Shown one piece after another: positions 49,869-62,312 of a DNA stretch of 64,000 nucleotides. The position numbers were made by a program, and so were the translations under genes. The stretch comes from Thermothelomyces thermophilus ATCC 42464 (lineage: Eukaryota > Ascomycota > Sordariomycetes > Sordariales > Chaetomiaceae), in the NCBI RefSeq assembly GCF_000226095.1, contig NC_016475.1, forward strand, positions 2,232,001 through 2,296,000, written 5' to 3'. The first letter of the stretch is position 1, and each line of letters begins with the position of its first letter. The notes under the pieces are model-generated. The model made no database searches and was not told the origin of the DNA. It worked only from the letters and a program-made list of their open reading frames with translations.

Positions 49869-50891
49869 TCACGGGCGTGGCGACGGCGCTTCTTCAGACC
49901 AGCGCAGCGGGTCGGGCGAGCAGGGCTGGAGGTAGCGGCAGCGGTGGTAGGAGCAGGCTGGGCGGAAGAAGGAGAGCCGCCGGTCGAGGGCGTGGCGGTA
50001 GCACCGGGAGCCAGCGGTGGTGGTAGTGGTGGCGGCGGCGGCGGCGGTGGTGGTGGCAGCCGTGGGCGCGGCGGTAGCGGAGCCGGTGATGGCGCTAGCA
50101 GAGGCGGTGATGGCCGAGGTGGTCTGCTGGACGGCGGAGGCGCCCGAGATGATGGCCGGGCCGGGGATCTGGTAGGTGACGGGCGAGGTGTAGATGTTGG
50201 CCAGGATGCCGGCGTCGGTGGCCTTGTAGAGCTCGGTGCCGAGGACGCCGGAGGGCTTCTGAGTGCCGGAGCCGGTGACCTGCAGGTTGAAGCACTGAGG
50301 GTAGTTCTGGGCGCCGTTCTGCTGGCCGGCGCTGTGCAGGGCGATGATCTCGTGGCGCAGGACGTAGTTGCCCGGGGCGATGTTGGGCGGGATCTGGACC
50401 AGCCACGAGTTGTTGTTGGCGATCAGCGTGTCGGACGCCCACTTGCCGGGGGCGTTAGTGCCGTCGAGCAGGCCGGACTCGCTGATCTTGAAGAACTTGA
50501 GCGTGGTCTTGTCGACCTTCTCGCAGCCCGCGTCGCCGCAGTCGGCGAGATAGTCGATGACCGGACCGTGGTGCGACTCGGGCCAGGTGTCCCACTGGAT
50601 GAAGACCTTATCGCCGGCCGCGACGACGGCATGGCCGCCAGCGTTGGTGGCGGACTTGTGGCAGATGATGTCCGGGCTAGAGAAGGACTCGGGGCCGACG
50701 AAGCCGTTGTCCGTGTTGCTCGCGGTCCAGCCGACAACCGTCGGAGGGTTCTGCATATAAGGGTGCGTGAATGGGTCGAAGTTCTGGTATGAGACGCCGT
50801 TGATGACGATGTTGGTGACGTGACCGTGGGCGGCAACCGTTGCCGCGCCCATGAGGGCGGAAAGGAGACCCTTGGAGGTGAAGGAAGACAT
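49869..50891 (-). CDS. AA9 lytic polysaccharide monooxygenase, secreted
   Basis: The single exon begins at the Met of [21 protein letters not shown], a signal peptide whose cleavage would expose His22 ([11 protein letters not shown]), the N-terminal copper ligand. AA9 enzymes oxidatively cleave cellulose or hemicellulose outside the cell. Other marks are the second copper His ([15 protein letters not shown]), the Cys pairs, [20 protein letters not shown] and the axial Tyr in [16 protein letters not shown] Thr/Ala/Ser-rich linker follows. In the annotated frame it ends in an unlikely Arg/Cys/His-rich peptide with the stop at 49869. In the +1 frame the same DNA gives a Ser/Thr/Pro linker and [19 protein letters not shown] with a stop at 49850, a far more plausible tail. 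So a shift of frame lies in the triplet run near 49990-50060. Confidence 0.88.
   Translation of the reverse strand: MSSFTSKGLLSALMGAATVAAHGHVTNIVINGVSYQNFDPFTHPYMQNPPTVVGWTASNTDNGFVGPESFSSPDIICHKSATNAGGHAVVAAGDKVFIQWDTWPESHHGPVIDYLADCGDAGCEKVDKTTLKFFKISESGLLDGTNAPGKWASDTLIANNNSWLVQIPPNIAPGNYVLRHEIIALHSAGQQNGAQNYPQCFNLQVTGSGTQKPSGVLGTELYKATDAGILANIYTSPVTYQIPGPAIISGASAVQQTTSAITASASAITGSATAAPTAATTTAAAAATTTTTAGSRCYRHALDRRLSFFRPACSYHRCRYLQPCSPDPLRWSEEAPSPRP
49990..50060. repeat. GGT/GGC triplet run in the LPMO linker
   Basis: The plus strand is made of GGT and GGC triplets; on the minus strand it encodes Thr/Ala in the LPMO frame and Pro in the next frame. The apparent change of reading frame in the LPMO tail must fall in or next to this run. 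Confidence 0.8.
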
Positions 50892-53737
50892 CTTCGAAGC
50901 TGAGTTGTGCGTATGTAGCGATGGAGAAGAAAACAAGCAGCGGGAGCTCGCAAGGTCAGAAGCTTAGTTGTACCGACTAGCGGAATGAGTCGACTTTTTG
51001 TTGTTAAGGACAGGAAAGAAGGATCTTCAGTCAATGAAGCGAATGTGGGTGAAAGAAAAATGAACGGAATGGCTTTGCTCGAGGTTGGCTTGTGCCTGGC
51101 AAAGGAGAAGACTTCAGTCCATTGACGGGCTCGAGAAGGCTCTTATATACACTAGAACGACTAGATCAAGTATTCGCGGGAGGGGCCCCCTGAACGGTCG
51201 TTCTGCTCATTTGGGCGTCCGCGTCCGTGCTTCGTCAAGTGGGAAGATGACCGTGCCCCCAAGGTGATGACGATAGGGGGAATCTTGGCCCTTGACAACT
51301 GGCGTGGTGGAGGAATCGTTGCGTTTCAGTGAAATTAGCAAGCCCAGCCGAGGTGGACCAGGTACCCGGGATCCTAGAGCGCGGGGGCCATGAAGATGAC
51401 CAAAAAGCCGGTGCAATGACCATATGCGAATCGACGGAAAAGAAACCGATATCGCCTGATGGAGTCGCCAACATGGGGCAGAGGAGAGCAGGGGGATTCA
51501 CCCCCCTTGGGCGCTATCCCGGTCGATCATTTGCGTTGGTACGGACGGCCGTTGAGGCTGCCCTCAACGTAGTACCCGAGGCGGCCGAGAACACACTAAG
51601 CAGACACTAGGGCAGAGCCCCAATATGGCGGAGAGCACGAGGACGACATAAACCGCCAAGCTACGGAGATTCGTAGTGTAGAGGCGAAATCTCGCTGCCG
51701 CTTGTGTGAACCTTGAGGGGAGGCGGGCGAGTGGTGCTATGCATGTTACACTACTGTTGTTTTGATGAACTGACCACGGATAGCGACGGCGCGGACAAAT
51801 CGCCCATCAGGACGCGGCGCGTTGGTACAACAAAGCATGAAACATGGTGAGGTTCGATGATGGGTCGAAAGCGGGGAGGTTGGTGGTGGTGCGGCTGCTC
51901 GGGCTGAGGTAGGGCGGGTCTTTCAGGGGTTTGGGCAGGGATGAAAGGGGAAGCGTATGCAGGAACACAAGCTCGCTTGTGTGCTTGATGCCCCACCGAG
52001 TGCCCCCAAATCTTAACGCCGGGCGCGTGCTTGCAGCCGAGATTCTTCCACCTCACGCTGCATTCCGGGAAGCGCTTCCATTGCATGGCAGCAAGGATCG
52101 CGGTGGAGTCGACGGTTGTTGTCTCAGGTGAAGCATAACTAGTGTAGTGCAGGCTGGCCAAAGCTCCTGAGAAGCCCACAGACGTTCCCGATGTGGGCAA
52201 ACAAGGCGACGGGTTGTGGGTTGAGTCGCTGAAACCTACCGCGCGGCTAGAAAGCTCCTGTCCTCCGGCCCATTGCTACCTACACGCGCCATCGAACTCG
52301 GTGGAAAGGGCGCCGAGGTGCTGGTCTGTTGCCAGGTCTGCTGCCAGCTTCAAACCGCCTGCCAAGTAACTAAGGGGGAACGCGTCAGAGATATCGTCTG
52401 CATAGCAATACGCCTGCATTTGATTCGGTACCTTAAGTTTTAAACCTTCGAGGCGCGCAGCGGACCGACCGCGATCTCGTTTCGGGCGCGGCGCATCGCT
52501 GGAAAGGATTCAGCTACCTGGCATTGCGGACGATGCTCTGCGATGTGCATCGAACGGAAGCAGCATGAACTTGTTCTTTTACAACACACCCGTCCCTCCA
52601 TAATACTGAATTGGAGCTGAGGACGTGCTAAATATTTATATTGCTTGGAATGAAAGTTATCGATCAGTTTAAGACAGTGCACTATGGAGTACATCTTGAC
52701 CTTACCGCTTTGATAAGATGTAACGAAGATCAATTGGCATAAAAGAGATCATATAGGAGTTCGTGCACTTCTTTGGAACATGCATTCACTGTTGTGAACC
52801 AGGATTCGATTAGACCCCGTCGAATGGCGTTGAACAAAGATCCACACTGATTTCCGACGATCGCCGCCAGGTTGGGCTCAGTTGCCAGGTCCCTGGCAAG
52901 GGAGGCGGAGTAACTCGGATTAATCCGTCCAGAGTGCGGATTACCTGACCCGGATGCTTCCGCTCGAATTCGGCCAATCAGCACTTGCCCCACACTTGCG
53001 AACTCTGACTTCACACCCGACTGCATTGCGACTTCCAGATGCAAAAATATCGTTGTTGCTGCTCAGATTTGAATTCCTACGCTAGTCACCGTCCTTTCGC
53101 TGGGACAGGTTTCCAGACAACCCGTCTTCAGAGTATGGGAGACGTGGTTTCCAGCTGTTGAGTTATCGACTCTGCCGTTTGCTCACCAATACATCATCGT
53201 GCGGACCCCAACCTTAGCAAAACTTCTCGTCCCTTGCGCCGGGCAAAGTTGTAGGGAATTGAAGGTAAATGGACCAAACCTCTTGCAGTATCGCTGGCTG
53301 CTCTCTGAGCCCGTGGGACCTGATTGCGATGAAAGCATACCCCAGTTGAGCTCGACACGCGATGAATTCTCGCTCACTCACTCATTGGAAAGGCATCATT
53401 CGCCGGAAATAGACTTGCTCCTACAGAAACATACCATTGCAATAAGCGGACCGGCACGGTTTTTGCATCTTGTTCCGCTTGTACTTCGCTCTTCATCATC
53501 CAGCAACACCATATTGCTCACAGCAGAGCTCGTGGCCCAGCAGCAGCGACGAAAACGATAACAACTGCGCATCAACGGAGTAGAAGACCGTTTTCTTCAA
53601 CGCAGCTTTGTCCCTCCGTGCAAGAGCTTCAATCTCCCATCAAATTTAGTGTGTTATGCGGCCAGTGTTGTGCCCCATGACAAACAGATGGTTGCTGACC
53701 TCGCCGCAGTCGCCAGCCGAGAACTGATTCTTCCACG
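50892..53737. other. Divergent intergenic region between the LPMO and the YTH gene
   Basis: About 2.8 kb with no supported gene. A 120-codon open frame at 53199-53561 (+) ends shortly before the YTH gene and is more likely leader than protein. An ACGGAGTA word lies near 53575. Confidence 0.5.
51142..51149 (-). promoter_or_regulatory. Candidate TATA box of the LPMO gene
   Basis: On the minus strand the bases read TATATAAG about 250 nt before the LPMO start codon. A leader of roughly 200 nt would follow. Strongly inducible cellulase genes often have such a box; this is a sequence match only. Confidence 0.4.
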
Positions 53738-56292
53738 ATGTCGAGTTCCTCTCAGCCACCCAAAATTGACTTGGATGCTCGCGCTGCAGAGTTGAAAGAA
53801 AAGCTTCTAAGGAGCCGGGGTCATATTCAGAGTCCGGTCCGTGCAATCTCTGCGCAGCCTTCACCTCCAGACCTTGTCCGCGCCTCGGGTTTATCCGCGG
53901 CTGCTCCTGCTCCGTCCGAAGCTTGTTCGAATGGATCGTCTGCCAGGACGAAGCCTCTGTCCGAAATCATCGCCGAAAGCGTTTCTCCCCAGGCTCCATT
54001 AGCCTCGCTTCCCGCAGATGCAAACGATATTGCAGACCTAATATCTTCTATCTCAGCTTCCTTCTCTCACCCTTCGGACACGGCGAGGAGTCATCTAGAG
54101 GAACAAGACAGAAAGGAAGCAATTGCGCAAGTTGGGCTTACTTCTGGGCTGTCGTCTAGGGAGCCAAAGCCAGATCATGAGCCACCTATGCCAGCGTCGA
54201 CGAGTGCCACAGCGCAGAACATAACACGGGCTCAGGAGACTCTCCGGGTGCCGACTTCCTCGACTTCCTTGTCAACTGAACAGCCCGTTGAACCCAGGTC
54301 TGTCCAGGCAACGAAACACAATAGCCAATCGGTCGCAGCTGAAATTCAACTGGCCCCAAGAAGTTCCAACAATGAGACTATTAAACAGGGGGAGGCGTAC
54401 CCTCAGACCTCAACACAAGAGTTTCCTGAAGAAGGCAAGATGACGGCAAATCGGAAGAATAGTGGCTCAACTGCTGCTCCAACAGCACCAGGAGTGATAA
54501 ACGTGTCAATGGCAACGACCGTCTCTCCAACAACAGGGTCTAGGAACAGCCAGAGGGGCAGAGAGCCCGCAGAAAGAGCAGCGGCCGACACCCAAAGTTC
54601 CCAGTCAACCAAGGGTTCTAGCACTAGTCAAGAACTCAGTGGCAAACAGACCCAACCTACACCTACAGAGCCATCCACCCACAACCCGCCCGACGGCATA
54701 GCCAAGTCGTCGCACACTGATGCGCTAGTGAGCAATCCTTCAACTGAAAAGCAGTCGATAGAGTCCAAAACGAACGGCAACCAGCCAGGTTACTCGGAAC
54801 CTGAAGCATCTGATGACTTTTTTGCCCGCCTTCTGAATCAAGTACCTGACCTCAGAGATTTCCTCGAAATGACTGACTACTACAATGTAGAGGCTCGGAC
54901 AAGAAGGCTTGCTCGGTTCCGGAGAGCAAAGGCGCTCGCCGCTGAAAAGCGGAGGATTGAGGAGGAGGAGCGTAAACTCAAGGAGGAAGAGGAGCTTGAG
55001 ATGGAATTACAGCGATCGACTGTGGCACGGTTGACGAGCGCGGTACCTAGCGCTTTCTCGGCCTCGGACTCGAATACCCTACCAACCCCGGTTACCCCAA
55101 TCACTAAAAGCGTAAACGAGGGCGAGGGTAGAGACACGTCACGCGTCATTCCCGTCAAGAGAGAGTTGGAACCTGAAACCAGTCCTGAAGCTCGCCAAGA
55201 AAAGGTGCCCCGCCTCGAAGCGCCGCCGTCAACTCGATCGAGGGATCTTGAGGACAGGACCCGGGAGGACGACAAGCGGGATGAGCTCTATTCGCGCCGC
55301 GAGTTGTCGCCCCGTCACCAGGATCGTCACGACCAGAGCCCGCTCCCTCGACCCCATTACCGTGACGATAACAACGGCGAGGATAACCGTAGAGTGGACC
55401 GGTATAGGGGCGAGGACAGTCGTTACCGTGAATCGGAGCGCCGTTCTTCATACCCAATCCATGTCGACTTGGGCCGCAAGGGTGGTGAGTGCTCGTCTCT
55501 GTCTCTCTCCTGCTTCTCGTCAGCGATTACTTATGGTCCGTAGACACGCGCTTCTTTATCCTGAAATCGTTTAATGAGGAGAATGTGAGAAGGTGCATGG
55601 AAGATGTAAGTCGGCAACTTCCTCTCGCAGACCTTCTTCCTGGACTTTCCACGGAGCAATCGACATGGCAATCTGTCCTCCTCGGGTGCTCGCCGCTGAC
55701 CGTCGCCTAGTGCCTCTGGACGACCCAAATCCCAAACGCAGAAGTCCTCTCCAAAGCCTTTGCTGAATGCAAAAACGTTATCCTCTTCTTCTCCGTCAAC
55801 AAGAGCAAAGCCTTCCAAGGATATGTACGTCCTCTCAGATCGTCCGCCCCTTATGCCGCACCCTCTTCCTCTCCCTACGAGCAAGCAGCCCACTAAATTA
55901 ACCCCTCTCTGTTTTTTTGTTACACTTAGGCCCGGATGATGTCTGCCCCGTCCCCCGACAACCCCCGACCGAGCTTCGCCAAGGGAATCCACTGGGAAAC
56001 GAGTGATCCCTTCCGAGTGCGGTGGCTCAGCAAGACGGCCGTCGACTTCTGGCGTATCGGACACATCAAAAATCCATATAACGACTACCTGCCCGTGTTA
56101 GTGGGTAAGGATGGACAAGAAATCGAAGAGGAGTGCGGAGCGGCGCTATTAAGGGAGATGGAAGGATATGCGGCGGCAGCCGAGAGTAGTCGTAGCTATG
56201 GCGGTGGGAAGAGGCCGGCGGTCGAAAGTTACCACCTGGGAAGAAGGGAGAGTGGCGGGGGTCGGTTTTATGTGGATAGGTATAGGGGGTGA
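53738..56292 (+). CDS. YTH-domain RNA-binding protein (putative m6A reader, YTHDC1-like)
   Basis: Exons 53738-55484, 55544-55605, 55711-55824 and 55930-56292 (introns 59, 105 and 105 nt) encode 761 residues. The first 580 residues are disordered and Ser/Pro/Gln-rich with a charged coiled coil (about 390-430, RRIEEEERKLKEEEELEMEL) and an Arg/Asp/Glu-rich part typical of nuclear RNA proteins. The YTH domain (about 584-725) is spread over all four exons: TRFFILKSFNEENVRRCMED, CLWTTQIPNAEVLSKAF, NVILFFSVNKSKAFQGYARM, then IHWETSDPFRVRWLSKT, FWRIGHIKNPYNDYLPVLVG and RDGQ-like KDGQEIEEECG. Trp606 and Trp663 are candidates for the methyl-adenine cage. The order disordered-then-YTH and the SVNKSxAFQGYARM block match nuclear YTHDC1-type readers. 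Confidence 0.88.
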
Positions 56293-57142
56293 GAATTTGA
56301 GAATGGGAGGGCGAAAGGAGATAAGGGATGGCGTGGCGTATATTGGCGAGTACATACATGGTGCAGTTGAATGCGTATACGTGCCAGGGATTGTGCCCTT
56401 GTAACTTCAAAGTCCGTGTGCTTCTCCATCTAAAAACATTATCGGGAGTCCTGTATCGTTGGATGAGCGCCTGTGCTGTACAACCTCTCTTTTACAACTA
56501 CCAACCCTATCAGTACGATTGCCACTCGCACGCCTAGCAGCAAAAAAACCTTAGAAATCTTAAGGCACATGCAATTCACATCCTGAAAGCGTCTCACCGG
56601 CCAAGTGCCACAGCCAAGCGAAGCAAAACAGACTTCAAATTGCCTGCGTTTCATGTGCGAGCACTGCATCACACATGTGTATGTGTAGCGGTAACCTGCA
56701 CTAGTTGAGCATCAAAACACGCAAGCGTCGAAAGGGGAAGGCCGCTACTTGGACGCGTTCGCCGGCTGTTCGCTCTTGCTCAACGCAGCGAATGCACGAC
56801 ACTCCAAGGATCCAAGGAGGATGCATCAGCGGCACCTCCTTTGTGACGACCGAACGTCGCATATACAGAAAGGCAATTGCAATCAGCAGATGGCAAGCAA
56901 GCAGGCCGATCCTGCCACCTATAAAAATCCACCTTCCCTTCCCACAAGGAAGAATGGAAATACTACTCTCTCTGTGTGCCTCCGAGAATGCATGCAACCA
57001 TTTGAGATCCGAGGCCGAACCAAAGACTATCTCTCTCAGCCTATCGCACCTACGAGCAACCCTCAGCGCTTCGCTTTCCCATCCTGCTAGCAACCAAGCG
57101 AATAGCCAAAAAAAAGAAGAGAAGAAGAGAAGAAGATAAAAA
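56293..57142. other. Intergenic region between the YTH gene and the DUF2456 gene
   Basis: The 3' region of the YTH gene and the promoter of the next gene. Open frames at 56701-57213 exist on both strands without family features. Confidence 0.5.
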
Positions 57143-58303
57143 ATGTGGTGGATCGAATCCAACCCGCGCAAGCCTACAGGGAGCTGCTCGTCGCCGCTCG
57201 GCAGCTCCCCCATCGGCGCCGGCAGTCTCCGGAACGAGCCCAGGGCGCACTACCACATGACCACCGCTGGCCCAGCCACGTACGCCCACGGCCTCTCCGA
57301 CCTCAACTCGGCCGGCCCGGGCCCGCGGAACAAGAACAACAACAACGACGACGACAAGGAGGAGGATGGGGAGGATGGGGAGGAGGCCGCCCGCGGCTTC
57401 TCGTCGCGAGTGCAGAACCCGACGACCAAGCTGACTGGCGCGCAACTCACCTACCTCTTCGTGATGCAAGCGCTGCCCTCGATGCTCATCGCGGGCGCCC
57501 TCAACTTTGCCGTGGCTTACCGTAAGTCCATTCTCCCCCCCCCCAAAAAAACCGGCCGCAGTCGCTAACATGCGGCTTTCCCTCCCCCCCCCCCTTCTTC
57601 TCTAACCTCCACATCAGCCATGTACGCGTCGCCACGCCCGCCGCCGGGCCCGCCCCCCGCGGGCTCGGTCCCGCCCTTCCTCTTCCGCCCGCCCGTCTCG
57701 CTCGTCGTCGACGCGGCCCTGACGACGGTGGTGCAGTCGGCCATCACGTGGACCTGCCTCGCCGTGCTGGTCAACCGCGCCCTGTCGCGCGGCGAGGTGG
57801 CGCCGTACGCGCCTCCGCCGCCGCCGGCCAAGGCGCGGTGGTGGTGGTGGTGGTGGTTGTGGGGCGAGCCGCGCAACGTGGCGGCGAGGTGGTTCCTGAT
57901 GCTGGACCACTACAATGCCGAGCGGGGCAGTCGGCTGTTGGGTGCGTGCGAACGCCTCTGCTGCTGTTGCTGCTCCTCCTCCTCTTCTTCTTCTTCCTCC
58001 TCCTCCTCCTCCGGGCAGTGCGCTCGGCGGGTTGGGCGGTGGGTCGCCTTCGGGCTGGCAAGTTTAGGGAGGGCCGTGATAGTCGCACTGCTCGGGTACC
58101 TGGCCATGATCGGGCCGACGATTGGGATCTGCGCGGCGGTTGGCACGAGGTTTGACGGGGACTGGGTCTTCCTCGGCAGGTGGGATGGCGCCCTGTTCAA
58201 GCTCGTCTACGGTGGGGTGTTGGGGTTCATCACTTCGCCGGCCCTCGCGCTCATGTGGATGCTGAGGGCGGGGTGGATCGTGAACAGACATGCGATGGTT
58301 TGA
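57143..58303 (+). CDS. Fungal multi-pass membrane protein, DUF2456-like
   Basis: Exons 57143-57521 and 57618-58303 (intron 96 nt) give 354 residues. The block TYLFVMQALPSMLIAGALNFAVAY, joined across the intron to PMYASP, recalls the fungal DUF2456 family (yeast YDR090C), whose function is unknown. I count about four hydrophobic segments: around 105-125, 150-175, 255-285 and 310-335. The N-terminal 90 residues are polar with Asn/Asp/Glu runs. Two odd insertions come from simple repeats: six consecutive Trp near 57838-57855 and a block of Cys followed by 13 Ser near 57957-58010. These lie in hydrophilic loops, so the fold may tolerate them. Family assignment is from memory of the motif and is moderate. 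Confidence 0.7.
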
Positions 58304-58506
58304 GCCTCAGCGCCGTGGAAACAAGTCATTATGTCACGGCATCTTCTTTCTCCTCTAGGACGCATTCTTCTGCTTTTTTTTCTTTTTTTTTTTTTTTGTT
58401 GTTGTTGTTGTGGTGGTGGTGGTGGTGGTAGTGGCCAGCGGAAATAATCAAAAAGGCCTTTACAAAGGAAACTAATCCACTACGGTAGCAGGTGATCATT
58501 GACGGT
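58304..58506. other. Short convergent gap with T and GTT/GGT runs
   Basis: The stop codons of the DUF2456 gene and GPI18 are about 200 nt apart. The gap contains a T-rich run (58372-58398) followed by GTT and GGT triplets (58399-58430), which would form the ends of both transcripts. Confidence 0.7.
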
Positions 58507-60126
58507 CTATGCTGGGGGCAGAAACGACGCGAAGAGCGCACCTTGGATCGATGCGTAGAGGACCATGAACATGACAATGCGGCTCCCCGCCTCTTCCCCA
58601 CGGACAAGGTTCCCAGCAAGCCACCAATGCCACGCGGGGTATCCCGAAGATATCCTCGTGATAATCTGGACATGGTAGGTTGTGACCGCGAGTACGGCAA
58701 GCAGCACTTCGGCGGCGGCGGCAGACTGGACAAGGGACAACAACCGCGCCGACTCGGCGGATCCGTCAGCAGCAGGAATGCTCCGACCCCTCAGCGTATC
58801 CATCCCGGACTTGGTTAGAATCGTGAGCATCGGGGTGGCGAGCAAAAAGAGTGGGAGATTAGACAAGGTCCAGTAGCACAGGAAGCCGACGTTCCTTGTT
58901 GTTGTTGTTGTTCATCTGTCAGCTGACAGATCCCCCCTTTCCCGCGCCAACGCGCGGGTGTGATACAAGGCAGATGGGAGTCTTACCAGTAGTGCTGCTG
59001 GACAAAGGTAAAGATGCTGGGCAGATATTGGTGGCACCAAGGCCTGGGTAATGCCCCGGATGGGCCGGAACAGAAGCGCAGATAGGCGGCAGTCTGGGGC
59101 CCGAGCGAGCCAGCGGCCACCATTACCCCACCCACGCCAAGTGCAAGCAGCCGACGCAGGGTGTCGAAGGGACGCTTGGGCAGCGCGGGGAGGTGCCGCA
59201 GGGCCTCCAAGGCGAAGGGAAGGCCGTTCAGGATGCCGTTGCTGCGGAAGGCTGTGGCTAGACCGAAGAGGGCCCCGGCCGCTATGGTGTAGAGGTCGCG
59301 GCGTGTTGGGCTGCCCTCAGCCCGGCAGCCGAGGGCGAAGAGTAGGAATCCGGAGAAGGAGAGCAGGGCATAGGAGCTCTCGGCGTAGGGGGCGGACAGG
59401 AACAGGCCGGCCGGGGAGATGATGTGCACAAGAGCAGCGACTAAAGATAGCGTATGGTCGCGCCAGACCACCTGGCCAAGGCGGTAGAGCACTAGGGCGG
59501 AGAGCAGGTGGGCCGTGTTGGCAATGGCGATGCCGGTCAGCGCTTCGGGCACAGGTTTCCCTCCGGCCGCGGACGGATCGAGGACGCCAATATGAGTAAG
59601 CCCTAGTGACAAAGAGAATAAGTAAGCTATAGAACGAGCATTGGGCAGAAAGAAGGGAAAAAAAAAAGAACACTTTGTGAGGCGCCAGAAAACGACACGA
59701 TAAGAACACAAAAAGAAACACCACCATCTCACACCCCTGTCCCCCTCACTCACCACGAAGCAGGTTTCGCACGGTAAAAGGCAGACCGGCACCAAACGCC
59801 CACTCCTGCTCGAACCGGTAACCCCTGTGTGCGGTGCTGACAAAGTACACAGCGTCCCAGCTGGTCAGGCGGGTGATCAGCCGGATCCCGAGGCCCTCCT
59901 CCGGCGGCCGGCCGGCCGTCGCGTTACTACGGCCCTCCTCCTGGTCGCCCTGAAGCAGCAGCAGCCCCGCCGACGTGTCGTAGGCGTCGCCCGCGAGGAT
60001 GCTGCCCAGGGCGATGGTGAGCAGGAAGAGTTTCCACGCCGCAAAGGAAGCGAGGAGCGTGCGGTAGGGATGAGGATGTGGACCGACGGCGCCGTCTTCG
60101 GCCCCGACGCGGCGACGCGGCATCAT
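58507..60126 (-). CDS. gpi18: GPI mannosyltransferase 2 (PIG-V/Gpi18)
   Basis: Exons 60126-59754, 59602-58987 and 58894-58507 (introns 151 and 92 nt) encode 458 residues; an ATG at 60147 would add 7. Gpi18 adds the second mannose to the GPI anchor in the lumen of the endoplasmic reticulum. The enzyme is a GT-C multi-pass protein: LFLLTIALGSILAG is the first membrane segment, and RLTSWDAVYFVSTAHRGYRFEQEWAFG carries the luminal Trp-Asp of the active loop. Later blocks are SPAGLFLSAPYAESSYALLSF, ATAFRSNGILNG, and PRPWCHQYLPSIFTFVQQHYW joined to NVGFLCYW. The final intron cuts the Trp codon before NVGF and ends in an unusual CAAG after a short ACA repeat. Length is near the family norm of 430-500. 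Confidence 0.9.
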
Positions 60127-62312
60127 TGTGCGTGCAGGCAACAACAATCGCTCGGTAGTTCAGTCACCTTTCGATGGTTCGTCTGATGTCAACGGTCGTA
60201 TTATTATCATGACCTGCTGCTTCTTTTCCAAATTTACTCGTTTTGTTTTCGAGATGGAATCAATTGGTGGTTTTCTGCGAACGAAAAAAAAATTAGAGCT
60301 GACCCATGTCGGTTTGTAGCGTATGCTGCTGTCTCGATTCGCAGAATGCTTCACATGTTGTTTGTTGGTCTGGGCTTGTTGCGTTGCATTGCACCTGGCC
60401 TGGCGGATCAGGCTGAGCTGTTTTGGTCGGAGCTCAGGGTTGCAGTCCTTGGCACCGAGCTTCACCAGTGACCCACCCGTTAGGACCCGACCGCGGTCGG
60501 CAGTGGTGGGCCAACGGTTCGGTGTTTTGCAAAGTGCCGGCTTCTCGTTGACGCACGCGAGCGGAAAAGCCGCGCGGGATGCAACCTTAAATACTATGTA
60601 CTGCGTAGAAGACATCCAAACTCGAAGACAAAGTTTCGGTTGATGAACGCCATTTATGTAGTATACTGCCGTCGTTGGACCGCTGCCTACCCCCCTAGGT
60701 CAGCCACAGCACTCATCATGGAACCCATCTCTACAAGTACGGATTAATTAAGTATACATACTCTACGGTTAAGCGTAGTGTACGCACACTGGAAATGTGG
60801 AACCATTTATTATAGAGGGATCCTCTCTCGAGGTCATTTGCACGGCCCTCGGGATTCAAAAGGACCGTTTTCCAGGCCCGATATGCGAGGTAGCAGTGGG
60901 GCCAGACGGAGGGAATGGTTCGACACCGCCCGAGGCCCGATCACGTTCCAACTCCACACTCCCGGAGCTGCCGAACCGCAAAACCCGACCCGGCATCTCT
61001 GTGATGTCATGGGATACCGCAGGGGCGAGTCCCTGGCTTGTTGAGCCTTGATGGCTCTGATGTCACGCCACCACGAATTGGGAGGAGACTCTTTGGTTGG
61101 AGAATTAACCGGCGGATTCCCTTAGGTGGCTCGAGATCGAGATCTGGAAGGCACTAGCATCAAGTAAGGCATCGGGCCTGAACAACCTGGGGCATCCACT
61201 GGCCAGGTCAGCCTGCCCGTTTTTCTCATTTTCATTTTTTGACCGCTAGTGGCGGCAACGGATAGAAGACGAACGCCCACCGCCAGCTGAATCCTGCCAA
61301 TCGCGTTTCTTGTATCCAAGAATTGGTTTATTGATTTGCGCCCTGCGGTTCCAACCTGTAAAGTGTCAGATTCTCATCTTGAAGCCGCTATTTTGATTCA
61401 GGTTATATTCTTCTACTCTCTTGTCTTGCTGCCCTGTTTCAATCGCCGAGTTATTGTCAGATCTTGGTGCGCCTCTTACCTCAGGCCTTCATCACTTCTC
61501 TCAGCCTTGGCATCGGGATTGGGGGCCCGGCAGCCAATGACGGTTGGTCGAGGGCTGGCCGCAGCGCCCCAGCTCTGAGGACCCCGGGCGTGCGGCCCCA
61601 CAGCCTCGGAGTCGTGAACCAGACCGTCTCCCCGACAGCGCCAACGAATGTTTCCGGCTTGGGACTGGCACAGGTGATAGTTCTTATGTATCATTCCCCC
61701 CCCCCCCCTTTTGGACGTCGCGTTCGTGCCCTACCTTCCCTCTCCCAAGCGAAGCGACGACTAAGCGACACAGATTCCTTTTGTGTCTGAACCTCCAATC
61801 GTTCGATTCGTTCGATTCGATCGAATTCCTTCGATGCGATCCCATGCGTCATAGATCCACAAACCCTTCATCACGACAAGTTCCGAGTACATACTCACCA
61901 ATTCGATCGCACCTGAGGATCGGCTGTGTAGATACATCGATGGCAGCGCCAGGGCTGCCATCGCTCGCCCATCTTCACCCTCCCCCACTCTCACTATTGA
62001 AACTCGTCCCTCCGACGTGTGCGGAGTTGCCGCAAGTGGCAGAGGTGGATGCTCGACGCCTTGTCTAGAGCTTTCGCCGGGCAACCAAAAGCAGATCACG
62101 GGGGGGGATCCTCGCGACTTTGACGACGGGCCGGAGACTCCCAGTAGTGCTTGCCTTTGTGCGACTCGCGAATCTTGCAGCAGCAGCGAGGCAGGTCCCT
62201 TGCTGCCATCACCACTCGCCGCTCTGACGAAAATACTGCACCTTTTTCTCCCCCTGCTCATCACCCCGTCACTTCAACCGAGATTGATGCTCATTGCCCG
62301 CGAATAATTACA
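60127..62312. other. Divergent intergenic region between GPI18 and the last gene
   Basis: About 2.2 kb with no supported gene. A C-run lies near 61697-61708. The final 500 bases are pyrimidine-rich and include TTCGATTCG repeats at about 61800-61830; they likely contain the promoter and leader of the gene at 62313. Confidence 0.5.

Noticed and set aside
53199-53561. 120-codon open frame just before the YTH gene
   Set aside because: Probably part of the YTH leader; no signal or domain, and it contains simple Ser/Gln runs only near its end.
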